Source: Pseudomonas sp. ACM7 (GTDB lineage Bacteria; Pseudomonadota; Gammaproteobacteria; Pseudomonadales; Pseudomonadaceae). From it: a stretch of DNA of 64,000 nucleotides. Positions 55,907 to 64,000 of the stretch are shown piece after piece. The notes beneath the pieces were generated by a model. The model was not told the DNA's origin and did not search any database. It saw nothing but the letters and a program-made list of their open reading frames with translations. How positions within the stretch are numbered: the stretch's first letter is position 1; every line of letters starts with the position of its first letter. The stretch spans positions 3,025,522 to 3,089,521 of the forward strand of contig NZ_CP024866.1 of assembly GCF_004136015.1 (NCBI RefSeq), in the 5' to 3' direction. The position numbers and the translations under genes are program-made.

Positions 55907-56344
55907 TCAGGATTCGAACAGTGCGGTGTTTTCGTCGAGCCAGCCTTGCAGCAGCAGGGCGGCGGCGATGGCGTCCACCGGGTTGTCGCGGTAGCTGCCC
56001 TTTTGTCCGCCACGATCACGCCGTTCACCCTTGGCTTCGAACGTGGTCAGGCGCTCATCGTGGGTATAGAAGGGCAGGTTGTAGCGGCCATTGAGGCGGC
56101 GGGCGAATTTTTCGGCGCGCAGGCACATGTCGCTCGGCGTGCCGTCCATGTTCAAGGGTAGGCCAACCACCACGGCATCGGGTTTCCACTCTTTAATCAG
56201 GGCTTCGACCTGATTCCAGTCGGGAATACCGTTTTGTGCCTTCAAGGTGCACAGCTCGCGGGCCTGGCCGGTAATCACCTGGCCGACCGCAACGCCGATC
56301 TGTTTGGTGCCGTAGTCGAAACCCAAAATCAGGCGCAGGGCCAT
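55907..56344 (-). CDS. ruvX: Holliday junction resolvase-like protein RuvX (YqgF)
   Basis: A 145-residue RNase H-fold protein with the acidic strand ILGFDYGTKQIGVAVGQ, followed by VVVGLPLNMDG and FYTHDERLTTFEA. It is needed for 16S rRNA 5' end processing in bacteria. Its ATG abuts the yqgE stop with a one-base overlap. Confidence 0.95.
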   Translation of the reverse strand: MALRLILGFDYGTKQIGVAVGQVITGQARELCTLKAQNGIPDWNQVEALIKEWKPDAVVVGLPLNMDGTPSDMCLRAEKFARRLNGRYNLPFYTHDERLTTFEAKGERRDRGGQKGSYRDNPVDAIAAALLLQGWLDENTALFES

Positions 56345-56916
56345 CAGGCGTGTCCCGCCTGGCTGGTCAGCAGGCTGAGATTGACGCCCAGGTGCTTGGC
56401 CGCTGCTTCCAGGCGCAGTTCGCTGCTGGTGTTGAACAAAATATCGGCATCGAACGGGCAGGTCAGCCAGGCGTTCTGGGCCAGTTCCGCTTCCAGCTGC
56501 CCGGCTTCCCAGCCAGCGTATCCGAGGGCGATCAGGCTTTTCGCCGGACCGACGCCGTCGGCGATGGCGAACAGCACGTCCTGGGAGGTCGACAGGGCCA
56601 GTTTCTCATCAAGCTCAACGGTGGCCTGATAACTCTGCCCCGAGGGGTGCAGGACAAAACCGCGATCGGTCTGCACCGGACCGCCGATAAAGATCGGCAC
56701 ATGCTGGCAGAGCACCGGCGGTTCGATGTCGGGGCGCAGTTGCTCGAGGATATCGGCCAGGTTGAGGTCTTGCGGACGATTGACCACCAGGCCCATGGCA
56801 CCATTGGCCGTGTGCTCGACGATGTAAGTCAAGGTGTGCGCAAAGTTCGGGTCGACCATGTGAGGCATGGCGATCAGGAATTGATGCTTGAGGTAGCTGG
56901 GGCTGACGTTCTTCAT
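56344..56916 (-). CDS. yqgE: YqgE/DUF179 family protein
   Basis: A 190-residue protein with family features YLKHQFLIAMPHMVDPNFAHTLTYIVEHTANGAMGLVVNRP and FIGGPVQTDRGFVLH. The start at 56916 fits the family; upstream codons do not. The function is poorly known. It is conserved next to ruvX in many proteobacteria. Confidence 0.94.
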   Translation of the reverse strand: MKNVSPSYLKHQFLIAMPHMVDPNFAHTLTYIVEHTANGAMGLVVNRPQDLNLADILEQLRPDIEPPVLCQHVPIFIGGPVQTDRGFVLHPSGQSYQATVELDEKLALSTSQDVLFAIADGVGPAKSLIALGYAGWEAGQLEAELAQNAWLTCPFDADILFNTSSELRLEAAAKHLGVNLSLLTSQAGHA

Positions 56917-57003
56917 GAGCGCTAGTGTGGCGTTGGAGGGGCGAACTGACAAGCTGAGGATGCGCAGGAATTGCCCCAATTCGGCAGTCGACGCAGATCA
57001 AAT

Positions 57004-57091
57004 GTGGGAGCGGGCTTGCTCGCGAAGGCGTCGTGTCAGTCGACATTAATGTTGAATGATTGACCGCATTCGCGAGCAAGCCCGCTCCCAC
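57004..57091. repeat. REP pair (REPIN), inward geometry, cgggc type
   Basis: REP cores at 57004-57027 and 57067-57091 enclose a spacer with gtgtcagtcgacattaatgt, nearly the same as in the pair at 43113. They lie between tonB3 and yqgE, two genes on the same strand. Confidence 0.9.
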
Positions 57092-57108
57092 AGGGGATTT
57101 GTGGGGTG

Positions 57109-58008
57109 TCAGTTACTGGAGAGCCTGTCCCCGCGGGCAAACTTCCAGGTCCGGATGATTTCCAGACGATCGATATCCGACAAATCCCCGGTAAACGGTG
57201 AAAACGGCGCCGCCAGTCGCACAATGCGCTGCGCTGCCTGATCCAGCAGCGGTTGTCCGGATGACTCCAGCACCAGCACTTCAAAGAGCGAGCCGTCACG
57301 GTTGATCGAAACCATCAGGCGCAAATTGCCGTAGATCTGCTTGCGTCGCGCTTCGTCGGGGTAATTCAGGTTGCCGATGCGCTCGACCTTCTTGCGCCAC
57401 TCGTCCTTATACCAAGCGCCCTTGTCGCGCATGGTCGACGCGGCGCTCAGGCGATGGATACGCGGGCGCTTGGCATACAACTGTTGTTCGTTGGCCAGTT
57501 CCGCTTCCAGGCTGGCAATGTCGGTGGACAGCTGTTCACTGTCGAACGTCGGCGCGGCGACTGCGGGTTTGGTGACGGGCTTGGGTTCTTCGGTTTTGGT
57601 GGCTGCCTTTTTCGGCTTGGGCGCGACGGTCGTCACGGCTGCCTTCGGTGCGGCTTCCCGCACTTCAGGCTTGGCCGCCGGCGGTGGCGTGACTTTCTGC
57701 ACCTTGTTGTCCTGGAAAGGCGCGACCTCGGTGGTCTTGGGAATTGCCTTTTTATCCAGGGTGCCGCTGCCTTGCTGATTCTCTTGAGCGAGGAAATCGG
57801 CTTTCTCAGGCTTCTTTTCGCTTTTGAAGGTGGCGAGGGTGATTTCCAGGGTTTTGCTGATTTGCTTGGGTTCGACCATCGTAAAGCCGACGCCCAACAG
57901 CAAGGCCAGGTGAATCAGCGCCGCGAGAAACAGGGTAAAACCGAGGCGATCAGCCGGGCGCACGCCACGATGGGCGAGTTCAGCGGGCAGATCGGACGGG
58001 AGCGTCAT
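57109..58008 (-). CDS. tonB3: TonB-family energy transducer (TonB3-like)
   Basis: A 299-residue protein with an N-terminal membrane anchor (LGFTLFLAALIHLALLLGVGF), a Lys/Pro-rich periplasmic spacer (KPVTKPAVAAPTF and similar), and a C-terminal TonB domain (NLNYPDEARRKQIYGNLRLMVSINRDGSLFEVLVLESSG). Its place between gshB and the pyr/yqgE genes is that of P. aeruginosa tonB3, which is linked to twitching and pilus assembly. The ATG lies three bases after a terminator T-run and has no Shine-Dalgarno, so its expression is odd. Confidence 0.85.
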   Translation of the reverse strand: MTLPSDLPAELAHRGVRPADRLGFTLFLAALIHLALLLGVGFTMVEPKQISKTLEITLATFKSEKKPEKADFLAQENQQGSGTLDKKAIPKTTEVAPFQDNKVQKVTPPPAAKPEVREAAPKAAVTTVAPKPKKAATKTEEPKPVTKPAVAAPTFDSEQLSTDIASLEAELANEQQLYAKRPRIHRLSAASTMRDKGAWYKDEWRKKVERIGNLNYPDEARRKQIYGNLRLMVSINRDGSLFEVLVLESSGQPLLDQAAQRIVRLAAPFSPFTGDLSDIDRLEIIRTWKFARGDRLSSN

Positions 58009-58011
58009 GAC

Positions 58012-58065
58012 AAAAAAACCAACATCGCGTTTTTCACAGGCCGCGGATGATAACGCAATGTTGGT
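58012..58065 (-). terminator. Intrinsic terminator after gshB, abutting the tonB3 start
   Basis: On the minus strand ACCAACATTGCGT pairs with ACGCGATGTTGGT (13 bases including one G-U pair) around a 22-base loop, followed by seven T. The tonB3 ATG begins three bases later. Confidence 0.8.
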
Positions 58066-58085
58066 CGTTTCTTGGCTGTTCTATA

Positions 58086-59039
58086 TCAACGGGCCTTGAG
58101 CTTCTGATCGATGGCATCCATCAGAAGGCCGCCGATGTCGGTGCCAAACGCGTTATCAATCTCGCGAATGCAGGTCGGGCTGGTGACGTTGATTTCCGTC
58201 AGATGCTCGCCGATCACGTCCAGACCGACGAACAACAGGCCTTTTTCGCGCAGGGTCGGGCCGACTTGTGCGGCGATCCAGCGATCTTTCTCGGTCAGCG
58301 GTCGGGCTTCGCCACGGCCACCGGCGGCGAGGTTGCCACGGGTTTCACCGGCGGCAGGAATTCGCGCCAGGCAGTAATCCACCGGTTCGCCGTCGATCAT
58401 CAGGATGCGCTTGTCGCCATCGACGATCGCCGGCAGGTAACCCTGAATCATGATCTGCTGTTTGCCATGCAGGGTCAGGGTTTCGAGGATCACCGACAGG
58501 TTCGGGTGGCCAGCGGTGTGACGGAAAATCGATGAACCGCCCATGCCGTCCAGCGGCTTGAGGATCACGTCGCCGTGGTGATCGGCGAATTCACGCAGTA
58601 CGTCCGGGCGACGGCTGACGATGGTCGGCGGCGTGCACTGCGGGAACAGCGTGGCGAACAGCTTTTCATTGCAGTCACGCAGGCTTTGCGGCTTGTTGAC
58701 CACCAGCACGCCAGCGCGTTCGGCTTGCTCCAGCAGGTAAGTGGAGTAGACGAATTCCATGTCGAACGGCGGATCCTTGCGCATCAGGATCACGTCCAGA
58801 TCGCTCAGCAGCGCGTCGGTCTCGGCTTCGAGTTCGAACCATTTTTCCGGGTTGGCGAAGACTTTCAACGGACGCATCCGCGCCCGCGCTTCGCCTTCGG
58901 CCTGGTACAAATCGCCCTGTTCCATATAGAACAGTTCCCAGCCGCGCTTCTGTGCGGCCAGCAGCATGGCCAGCGAGCTATCCTTTTTATAGGAGATGCT
59001 GGCGATAGGATCCATGACAATCCCGACGCGAACGCTCAT
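58086..59039 (-). CDS. gshB: Glutathione synthetase
   Basis: A 317-residue ATP-grasp ligase that joins gamma-glutamylcysteine and glycine. The N-terminus VRVGIVMDPIASISYKKDSSLAML is typical, and the ATP-grasp parts include VILKPLDGMGGSSIFR and IMIQGYLPAIVDGDKRILMIDGEP. The start at 59039 is chosen by family alignment. It is divergent from pilG and ends at a terminator. Confidence 0.97.
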   Translation of the reverse strand: MSVRVGIVMDPIASISYKKDSSLAMLLAAQKRGWELFYMEQGDLYQAEGEARARMRPLKVFANPEKWFELEAETDALLSDLDVILMRKDPPFDMEFVYSTYLLEQAERAGVLVVNKPQSLRDCNEKLFATLFPQCTPPTIVSRRPDVLREFADHHGDVILKPLDGMGGSSIFRHTAGHPNLSVILETLTLHGKQQIMIQGYLPAIVDGDKRILMIDGEPVDYCLARIPAAGETRGNLAAGGRGEARPLTEKDRWIAAQVGPTLREKGLLFVGLDVIGEHLTEINVTSPTCIREIDNAFGTDIGGLLMDAIDQKLKAR

Positions 59040-59273
59040 GGGTTTTTCCTCGAAATTGGGTGGGTCGCAGTGACCTGCAAAAGTGGCGTCAGAGTGGCGC
59101 TCAGTGTGTTCCCGGTCAAGGAAAAACCACCGCGCCGGTCCCCCGATAGATTGCATTTGGAGACTGTGCTAAAAAGGCTGCCATATCGTTCCGGCCCTTA
59201 AACATCAAGGGTTTCGAGCCTCCGGTTATCGGAAATGGACAATTTGATTCGCAAAGGCGACGGCAGAGCATTT

Positions 59274-59678
59274 ATGGAACAGCATTCCAGCGCCTTGAAG
59301 GTCATGGTGATCGACGATTCGAAAACGATTCGCCGCACCGCCGAAACGCTGTTGAAGAACGTGGGTTGTGAAGTGATCACCGCCATCGATGGTTTCGATG
59401 CCCTGGCCAAGATTGCCGACAATCACCCCGGCATCATCTTTGTCGACATCATGATGCCGCGTCTGGATGGTTATCAGACTTGCGCTTTAATCAAGAACAA
59501 CAGTGCGTTCAAGTCCACGCCAGTGATTATGCTGTCGTCCAAGGACGGGCTGTTCGACAAGGCCAAGGGGCGCATCGTCGGCTCCGACCAGTTTTTGACC
59601 AAGCCTTTCAGCAAGGAAGAACTGCTGAACGCGATCCAGGCCCATGTACCGGGCTTCGCCGCTGTTTTGCCGCAGTAG
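59274..59678 (+). CDS. pilG: Type IV pilus response regulator PilG
   Basis: A 134-residue single-domain CheY-like regulator with phospho-acceptor D58 (IIFVDIMMPRLDG), acidic pair D14-D15, and the TKPF lysine. It carries signals from ChpA to pilus extension in the Pil-Chp system. The start at 59274 matches the family beginning MEQHSSALKVMVIDDSK. It is first in the pilGHIJ-chpA operon. Confidence 0.96.
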   Translation: MEQHSSALKVMVIDDSKTIRRTAETLLKNVGCEVITAIDGFDALAKIADNHPGIIFVDIMMPRLDGYQTCALIKNNSAFKSTPVIMLSSKDGLFDKAKGRIVGSDQFLTKPFSKEELLNAIQAHVPGFAAVLPQ

Positions 59679-59735
59679 GACACGCACAGTGACGCTCGGC
59701 CAGCGGGCCCGGCGTCGACAAAAATGGGGAAGACC

Positions 59736-60101
59736 ATGGCACGTATTCTGATCGTCGATGATTCGCCGACCGAAATGTACAAACTGACCGGCATGCTGGA
59801 AAAGCACGGTCATGAAGTGTTGAAAGCCGAAAACGGCGCCGACGGCGTGGCCCTGGCCCGTCAGGAAAAACCCGACGCCGTGCTGATGGACATCGTCATG
59901 CCTGGCCTCAATGGTTTCCAGGCAACCCGTCAGCTGACCAAAGACCCGGAAACCGGGCACATCCCGGTGATCATCATCACCACCAAGGATCAGGAAACCG
60001 ACAAGGTCTGGGGCACGCGCCAGGGCGCCAAGGACTACCTGACCAAACCGGTCGACGAAGAGACGCTGATCAAGACCCTGAACAACGTGCTGGCCGGTTG
60101 A
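59736..60101 (+). CDS. pilH: Type IV pilus response regulator PilH
   Basis: A 121-residue CheY-like protein. Phospho-acceptor D52 lies in AVLMDIVMPGLNG, with D8-D9 and a TKPV lysine. It opposes PilG in twitching control. The ATG at 59736 follows GGGGAAGACC. It is 57 bases after pilG and 10 before pilI. Confidence 0.96.
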   Translation: MARILIVDDSPTEMYKLTGMLEKHGHEVLKAENGADGVALARQEKPDAVLMDIVMPGLNGFQATRQLTKDPETGHIPVIIITTKDQETDKVWGTRQGAKDYLTKPVDEETLIKTLNNVLAG

Positions 60102-60111
60102 TCGTCCGGCC

Positions 60112-60660
60112 ATGACCGAGTCGCTGACGGCTTTCGAACTGCTGCTGCAGATCGACCAGCGTTGTCGTCTGCTGGCGGCGGACTTGCCGTCCCAGCCGAC
60201 CCGACAAGACAGTTGGAGCGGCATCGGCTTCCGTCTGGGCGAGCACTGGTACGTCGCGCCCATGGGCGAAGTCAGCGAAGTGTTGCACGAGCCTCGGTTC
60301 ACCCAGCTGCCGGGGGTCAGACCTTGGGTCAAGGGCGTGGCCAACCTGCGCGGGCGTCTGTTGCCGATCATCGACTTGTGCGGCTTCTTTTCTGGTAATG
60401 AGCCTGGGCATGAGCTGTCAGCCGTGCGCAAGCAGCGCCGGGTCTTGGTGGTCGAGCATAACGAGGTGTTTACCGGGTTGATGGTCGATGAGGTTTTCGG
60501 CTTGCAGCACTTTGCCCAGGACAGTCTGGAGCCGGTAGATAGCTTGAGCGGCGCGATTGCACCCTTCATCCAAGGCCAGTTTCAGCGCGAGCAGAACTGG
60601 CAGGTGTTCAGCCCGTTTGCATTGGTGCAGTCCCAAAGCTTTATGCACGTCGCGGTTTAA
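60112..60660 (+). CDS. pilI: CheW-like adaptor PilI
   Basis: A 182-residue adaptor with a CheW domain: WYVAPMGEVSEVLHEPRFTQLPGVRPWVKGVANLRGRLLPIIDL, followed by the later strand VFGLQHF. It couples the receptor PilJ to the kinase ChpA at the inner membrane. A REP pair separates it from pilJ. Confidence 0.95.
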   Translation: MTESLTAFELLLQIDQRCRLLAADLPSQPTRQDSWSGIGFRLGEHWYVAPMGEVSEVLHEPRFTQLPGVRPWVKGVANLRGRLLPIIDLCGFFSGNEPGHELSAVRKQRRVLVVEHNEVFTGLMVDEVFGLQHFAQDSLEPVDSLSGAIAPFIQGQFQREQNWQVFSPFALVQSQSFMHVAV

Positions 60661-60681
60661 TTGGCGCAACGCCGATCCAAT

Positions 60682-60769
60682 GTGGGAGCGGGCTTGCTCG
60701 CGAAGGCGGTGGGTCAGTCAGAATCAATGTTGAATGAATGACCGCTTTCGCGAGCAAGCCCGCTCCCAC
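60682..60769. repeat. REP pair (REPIN) inside the pil-chp operon
   Basis: REP cores at 60682-60705 and about 60745-60769 face each other across ggtgggtcagtcagaatcaa and following bases. It fills most of the 155 bases between pilI and pilJ. Confidence 0.9.
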
Positions 60770-60815
60770 AGGGTTCTCGGCAAGGTTCACAGGTGTGGTT
60801 AACAGGCGAGGACCG

Positions 60816-62873
60816 ATGATAAAAGCAAAAACAGGCAAGCCAGAAGGGTCGCGCAGCCGGTCACAGATCATCGCGCTGTTCATTGCGCTGATCGTCTTCA
60901 TCATGCTGCTGTTCGCCAACTTCGCGTACCTCAACACCCAGGCCACGTACGACAAACAGTACATCGGCCACGCCGGTGAGCTGCGCGTGTTGTCCCAGCG
61001 CATTGCCAAGAACGCCACCGAAGCGGCTGCCGGCAAGGCGGCGGCGTTCAAGCTGCTGAGCGATGCGCGCAATGACTTTGCCCAACGCTGGGGCTATCTG
61101 AAGAAAGGCGACCCAGCCACCGGCCTGCCGCCCGCGCCGTCCACCGTGCGCCCGGAAATGCGCGCCGTGCAACTGGACTGGGAACGCTTGCTGAAAAATA
61201 CCGACGCGATCCTCTCCAGCGAACAGACTGTGCTGTCGCTGCATCAAGTTGCCGCGACCCTGGCTGAAACCGTGCCGCAGTTGCAGGTCGAGTACGAAAA
61301 AGTCGTCGAAACGCTCCTCCAGCGCGGTGCCCCGGCCGCGCAAGTGGCCATGGCCCAGCGCCAGTCGCTATTGGCTGAACGGATTCTCGGTGCGGTGAAC
61401 ACCGTGCTGTCCGGTGATGAAAACTCGCAGCAGGCCGCCGACGCCTTCGGTCGCGATGCGGCGCGATTCGGCCAGGTGCTCAATGGCATGCTCCAGGGCA
61501 ATCCGTCACTGAAAGTCAGCCAGGTCGAAGACCGCGACGCTCGTGCACGGTTGATCGAGATTTCCGAGCTGTTTGAATTCGTCTCGGGTTCGGTGGATGA
61601 AATCCTCGAAACCTCGCCGGAGCTGCTCAAGGTCCGCGAATCGGCGACCAATATTTTTACCCTATCGCAGACCCTGCTCGAGGAAGCCTCGCACTTGGCC
61701 GGCGGTTTCGAAAACCTGGCCGGCGGGCGCAACACCGACGCCATTGGCGGCTATGTGCTGGGCCTGTTGGCACTGATGTCGATCATCCTCATTGGCCTGG
61801 TGATGGTCCGTGAAACCAATCGTCAGCTGCGTGAAACGGCCGAGAAGAACGAGCGTAATCAGAACGCAATCATGCGTCTGCTCGACGAGATCGAAGACCT
61901 GGCGGACGGCGACCTGACCGTGACCGCTTCGGTGACCGAAGACTTCACCGGGACCATCGCCGACTCGATCAACTATTCAGTGGACCAATTGCGCGATCTG
62001 GTGGCGACCATCAACCTCACCGCTGGCCAGGTCGCTGCCGCCGTGCAGGAAACCCAGGCCACCGCCATGCACCTGGCGCAGGCTTCGGAGCATCAGGCGC
62101 AGCAGATTGCCGAAGCCTCCACCGCGATCAATGACATGGCCCAGTCCATCGATCAGGTCTCGGCCAACGCCGCCGAATCGTCGGCGGTGGCCGAACGCTC
62201 GGTGGAAATCGCCAACAAGGGCAATGAGGTGGTGCACAACACCATCCACGGCATGGACAATATTCGCGAGCAAATTCAGGACACCGCCAAACGCATCAAG
62301 CGCCTCGGCGAGTCCTCTCAGGAAATCGGCGACATTGTCAGCCTGATCGATGACATTGCCGACCAGACCAACATCCTTGCGCTCAACGCGGCGATTCAGG
62401 CCTCCATGGCCGGTGATGCCGGGCGCGGTTTTGCGGTGGTCGCCGATGAAGTCCAGCGGCTGGCCGAGCGCTCGTCCGCCGCCACCCGGCAGATCGAAAC
62501 CCTGGTGCGGGCGATTCAGACCGACACCAACGAAGCGGTGATTTCCATGGAGCAGACCACCACCGAAGTGGTGCGCGGCGCTCGTCTGGCGCAGGATGCC
62601 GGAGTGGCCCTGGAAGAAATCGAAGGCGTGTCGAAGACCCTCGCCGCGTTGATCCAGAGTATTTCCAACGCGGCGCAGCAACAGACGTCTTCGGCCGGTC
62701 AGATTTCCCTGACGATGAACGTGATCCAGCAGATCACCACGCTGACCTCGTCCGGCTCCACCGCCACCGCCGAGAGCATTGGCAACCTGGCGAAAATGGC
62801 CAGCCAGCTGCGGCGTTCGGTGTCCGGTTTCACCTTGCCGGCCGCCAAGGCGCAGGCTGCGGATAAAGTGTGA
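60816..62873 (+). CDS. pilJ: Methyl-accepting chemotaxis-type receptor PilJ
   Basis: A 685-residue receptor with a first membrane helix near residues 18-40 ([19 protein letters not shown]). It has a periplasmic double PilJ-type sensor of about 280 residues, a second helix ([19 protein letters not shown]), a HAMP segment, and a signalling domain. The hairpin tip reads [30 protein letters not shown], the atypical PilJ form of the usual AIEAARAGE. The start at 60816 follows GCGAGGACCG. It senses pilus retraction state. Confidence 0.95.
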   Translation: MIKAKTGKPEGSRSRSQIIALFIALIVFIMLLFANFAYLNTQATYDKQYIGHAGELRVLSQRIAKNATEAAAGKAAAFKLLSDARNDFAQRWGYLKKGDPATGLPPAPSTVRPEMRAVQLDWERLLKNTDAILSSEQTVLSLHQVAATLAETVPQLQVEYEKVVETLLQRGAPAAQVAMAQRQSLLAERILGAVNTVLSGDENSQQAADAFGRDAARFGQVLNGMLQGNPSLKVSQVEDRDARARLIEISELFEFVSGSVDEILETSPELLKVRESATNIFTLSQTLLEEASHLAGGFENLAGGRNTDAIGGYVLGLLALMSIILIGLVMVRETNRQLRETAEKNERNQNAIMRLLDEIEDLADGDLTVTASVTEDFTGTIADSINYSVDQLRDLVATINLTAGQVAAAVQETQATAMHLAQASEHQAQQIAEASTAINDMAQSIDQVSANAAESSAVAERSVEIANKGNEVVHNTIHGMDNIREQIQDTAKRIKRLGESSQEIGDIVSLIDDIADQTNILALNAAIQASMAGDAGRGFAVVADEVQRLAERSSAATRQIETLVRAIQTDTNEAVISMEQTTTEVVRGARLAQDAGVALEEIEGVSKTLAALIQSISNAAQQQTSSAGQISLTMNVIQQITTLTSSGSTATAESIGNLAKMASQLRRSVSGFTLPAAKAQAADKV

Positions 62874-62910
62874 TGCGCCTTGAGGCGCGCGAATTATGAG
62901 TGGAGTGGTT

Positions 62911-64000
62911 ATGGGTGATCGGCACGACTATGTGGCCCTCGAGTGGGTCAAAGGCGAGATTGCCGAAACGCTGAAAGTGGCTCACCAGGCGATTGAAATG
63001 TTGCTTGATGACCCGCAGGCGACGCACGCCCTCAGTGAATGCCTGGCGTGCATCCATCAGGTTCACGGCAGTTTGCAGATGGTCGAGTTCTACGGCGCAG
63101 CGCTGCTCGCCGAAGAGATGGAACATCTGACCACGGCTTTGCAACAGAACCGCGTCAGTCATCGCGATGAGACGCTCCACCTGTTGCTGCAAGCCCTTGG
63201 GCAGCTGCCGATTTACCTCGACCGGGTGCAAGGTGCGCGCCGCGACCTGCCGCTGGTGGTGCTGCCGCTGATCAACGATCTGCGCAGCGCCCGTGGCGAA
63301 AGCCTGTTGTCGGAAACCAGCCTGTTCAGCCCGCAATTGCCGGACCTGCCGCCCCTGGACGAAGAGTCGCTGGCGCTGCTGGAGCCGGCAGATTTACCGA
63401 ATGTGCTGCGCAAGTTGCGGCAGATGTTGCAGATGGCCCTGGTCGGATTGCTGCGAGAGCAGGATGGCGAAACCAACCTCGATTATCTGACCAGAGTTTT
63501 TACGCGTCTCGAAGGCCTGTGCGGCAATGCGCCCCTGTGCCCGTTGTGGCAAGTGGCCTCGGCGCTGGTCGAAGGTATACGCAGCGGCTCGATTGCTAAC
63601 AGTCCGGCGTTGCGCAGTCTGTTCAAGGAGGCCGACAAAGAACTGAAGCGCCTGCTCGAACAGGGCATGCCCGGAATCAATCAGCCAGCGCCGCTGGAGT
63701 TGCTCAAGAGTTTGCTGTTCTACATTGCCAAGGCCGAACATCCCACCGGGCAGATGCTTACCATGAAAGATCGCTACGGACTGGACGACGCGCTGCCTGA
63801 CAGCGCAATGGTCGACGAAGAGCGCGCACGGCTGGCCGGTCCCGACCGCGATGCCATGCGCTCGGTGTTGGCCGCTTTGTGTGAAGAGCTGGTACGGGTC
63901 AAGGAACGTCTGGACCTGTTCGTGCGCAGTGACCGTCAACACATCTCTGACCTCGAAAGCCTGCTGGCGCCCCTGCGGCAAATCGCCGACACCCTGGCGG
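62911..64000 (+). CDS. chpA: Hybrid histidine kinase ChpA (PilL), N-terminal part
   Basis: The frame from ATG 62911 (MGDRHDYVALEWVKGEIAETL) stays open for 363 codons to the window edge. The first domain is an Hpt-like helical bundle with HQVHGSLQMVEFYGAALLAEEMEHL (histidine near 50-53), as in the N-terminal FimL/Hpt region of ChpA. The kinase, CheW and receiver domains would lie beyond the window. An alternative ATG at 62896 is in frame; the later one is preferred by similarity to P. aeruginosa ChpA. It follows pilJ by 37 bases. Confidence 0.93.
   Translation, partial: MGDRHDYVALEWVKGEIAETLKVAHQAIEMLLDDPQATHALSECLACIHQVHGSLQMVEFYGAALLAEEMEHLTTALQQNRVSHRDETLHLLLQALGQLPIYLDRVQGARRDLPLVVLPLINDLRSARGESLLSETSLFSPQLPDLPPLDEESLALLEPADLPNVLRKLRQMLQMALVGLLREQDGETNLDYLTRVFTRLEGLCGNAPLCPLWQVASALVEGIRSGSIANSPALRSLFKEADKELKRLLEQGMPGINQPAPLELLKSLLFYIAKAEHPTGQMLTMKDRYGLDDALPDSAMVDEERARLAGPDRDAMRSVLAALCEELVRVKERLDLFVRSDRQHISDLESLLAPLRQIADTLA

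Overview
This window is chromosomal DNA from a Pseudomonas of the fluorescens group. The evidence is GC-rich coding with typical Pseudomonas proteins, about fourteen copies of the fluorescens-type REP sequence (GTGGGAGCGRGCTTGCTCGCGAW), and a gene order that, from memory, largely follows the P. aeruginosa PAO1 segment from folA to the pil-chp genes. I ran no database search; names rest on motif recognition and synteny recalled from knowledge. No rRNA, tRNA, insertion sequence, prophage or CRISPR was seen.

Layout. (1) 1-4.7 kb, plus strand: the end of a 2-aminoethylphosphonate (AEP)-type ABC transport operon (ATPase tail, fused permease, binding protein), then a FAD amine oxidase and a PhnZ-like HD-domain oxygenase. 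(2) 4.8-13 kb: a GTPase/membrane-protein pair of unknown role (DUF3482/DUF2868), folA, a cystine symporter (tcyP), a phosphorylcholine phosphatase-like HAD enzyme, and ilvD. (3) 13.2-16.7 kb, minus strand: an accessory cluster, partly AT-rich, made of a 23-codon peptide gene with a near-consensus promoter and its own terminator/attenuator, then overlapping genes for a SagB-type flavin dehydrogenase, an AurF-type diiron oxygenase and a Bcr/CflA-like exporter. I regard this as the best candidate for an undescribed peptide-derived (RiPP-like) natural product system. (4) 16.9-28.9 kb: rlmI, an HDOD protein, mutM, a small membrane protein, a ferredoxin, coaD, an aldehyde dehydrogenase/Tat protein/GMC oxidoreductase operon with a divergent TetR regulator and a clear palindromic operator, a mercaptopyruvate sulfurtransferase, an AraC regulator and a YheT hydrolase.

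(5) 28.9-35.4 kb, minus strand: two tandem pairs of M16 zinc peptidases (one active and one inactive subunit each) flanking rsmD; this looks like a duplication. (6) 35.7-43.1 kb, plus strand: ftsY-ftsE-ftsX-rpoH, then mtgA (minus), a DUF423 protein, thiS-thiG-trmB. (7) 43.2-50.2 kb, minus strand: a DUF3392 protein, hemW-rdgB-DUF4426, metW-metX, and yggU-yggT-proC-yggS. (8) 50.4-64 kb: pilT, an NlpC/P60 hydrolase, a double-TM2 membrane protein, the pyrimidine block (pyrC'-pyrB-pyrR-ruvX-yqgE), tonB3 and gshB on the minus strand, and divergently pilG-pilH-pilI-pilJ with the start of chpA, the chemosensory system controlling type IV pili.

Working together: pilT, tonB3 and pilGHIJ-chpA all serve type IV pilus function; ftsYEX-rpoH links membrane targeting, division and heat shock; metWX, pyrRBC', ilvD, thiSG, coaD and folA are core metabolism. 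REP pairs sit after many stop codons, including inside the phosphonate and pil operons, and two copies carry a related 16-18 nt insert.
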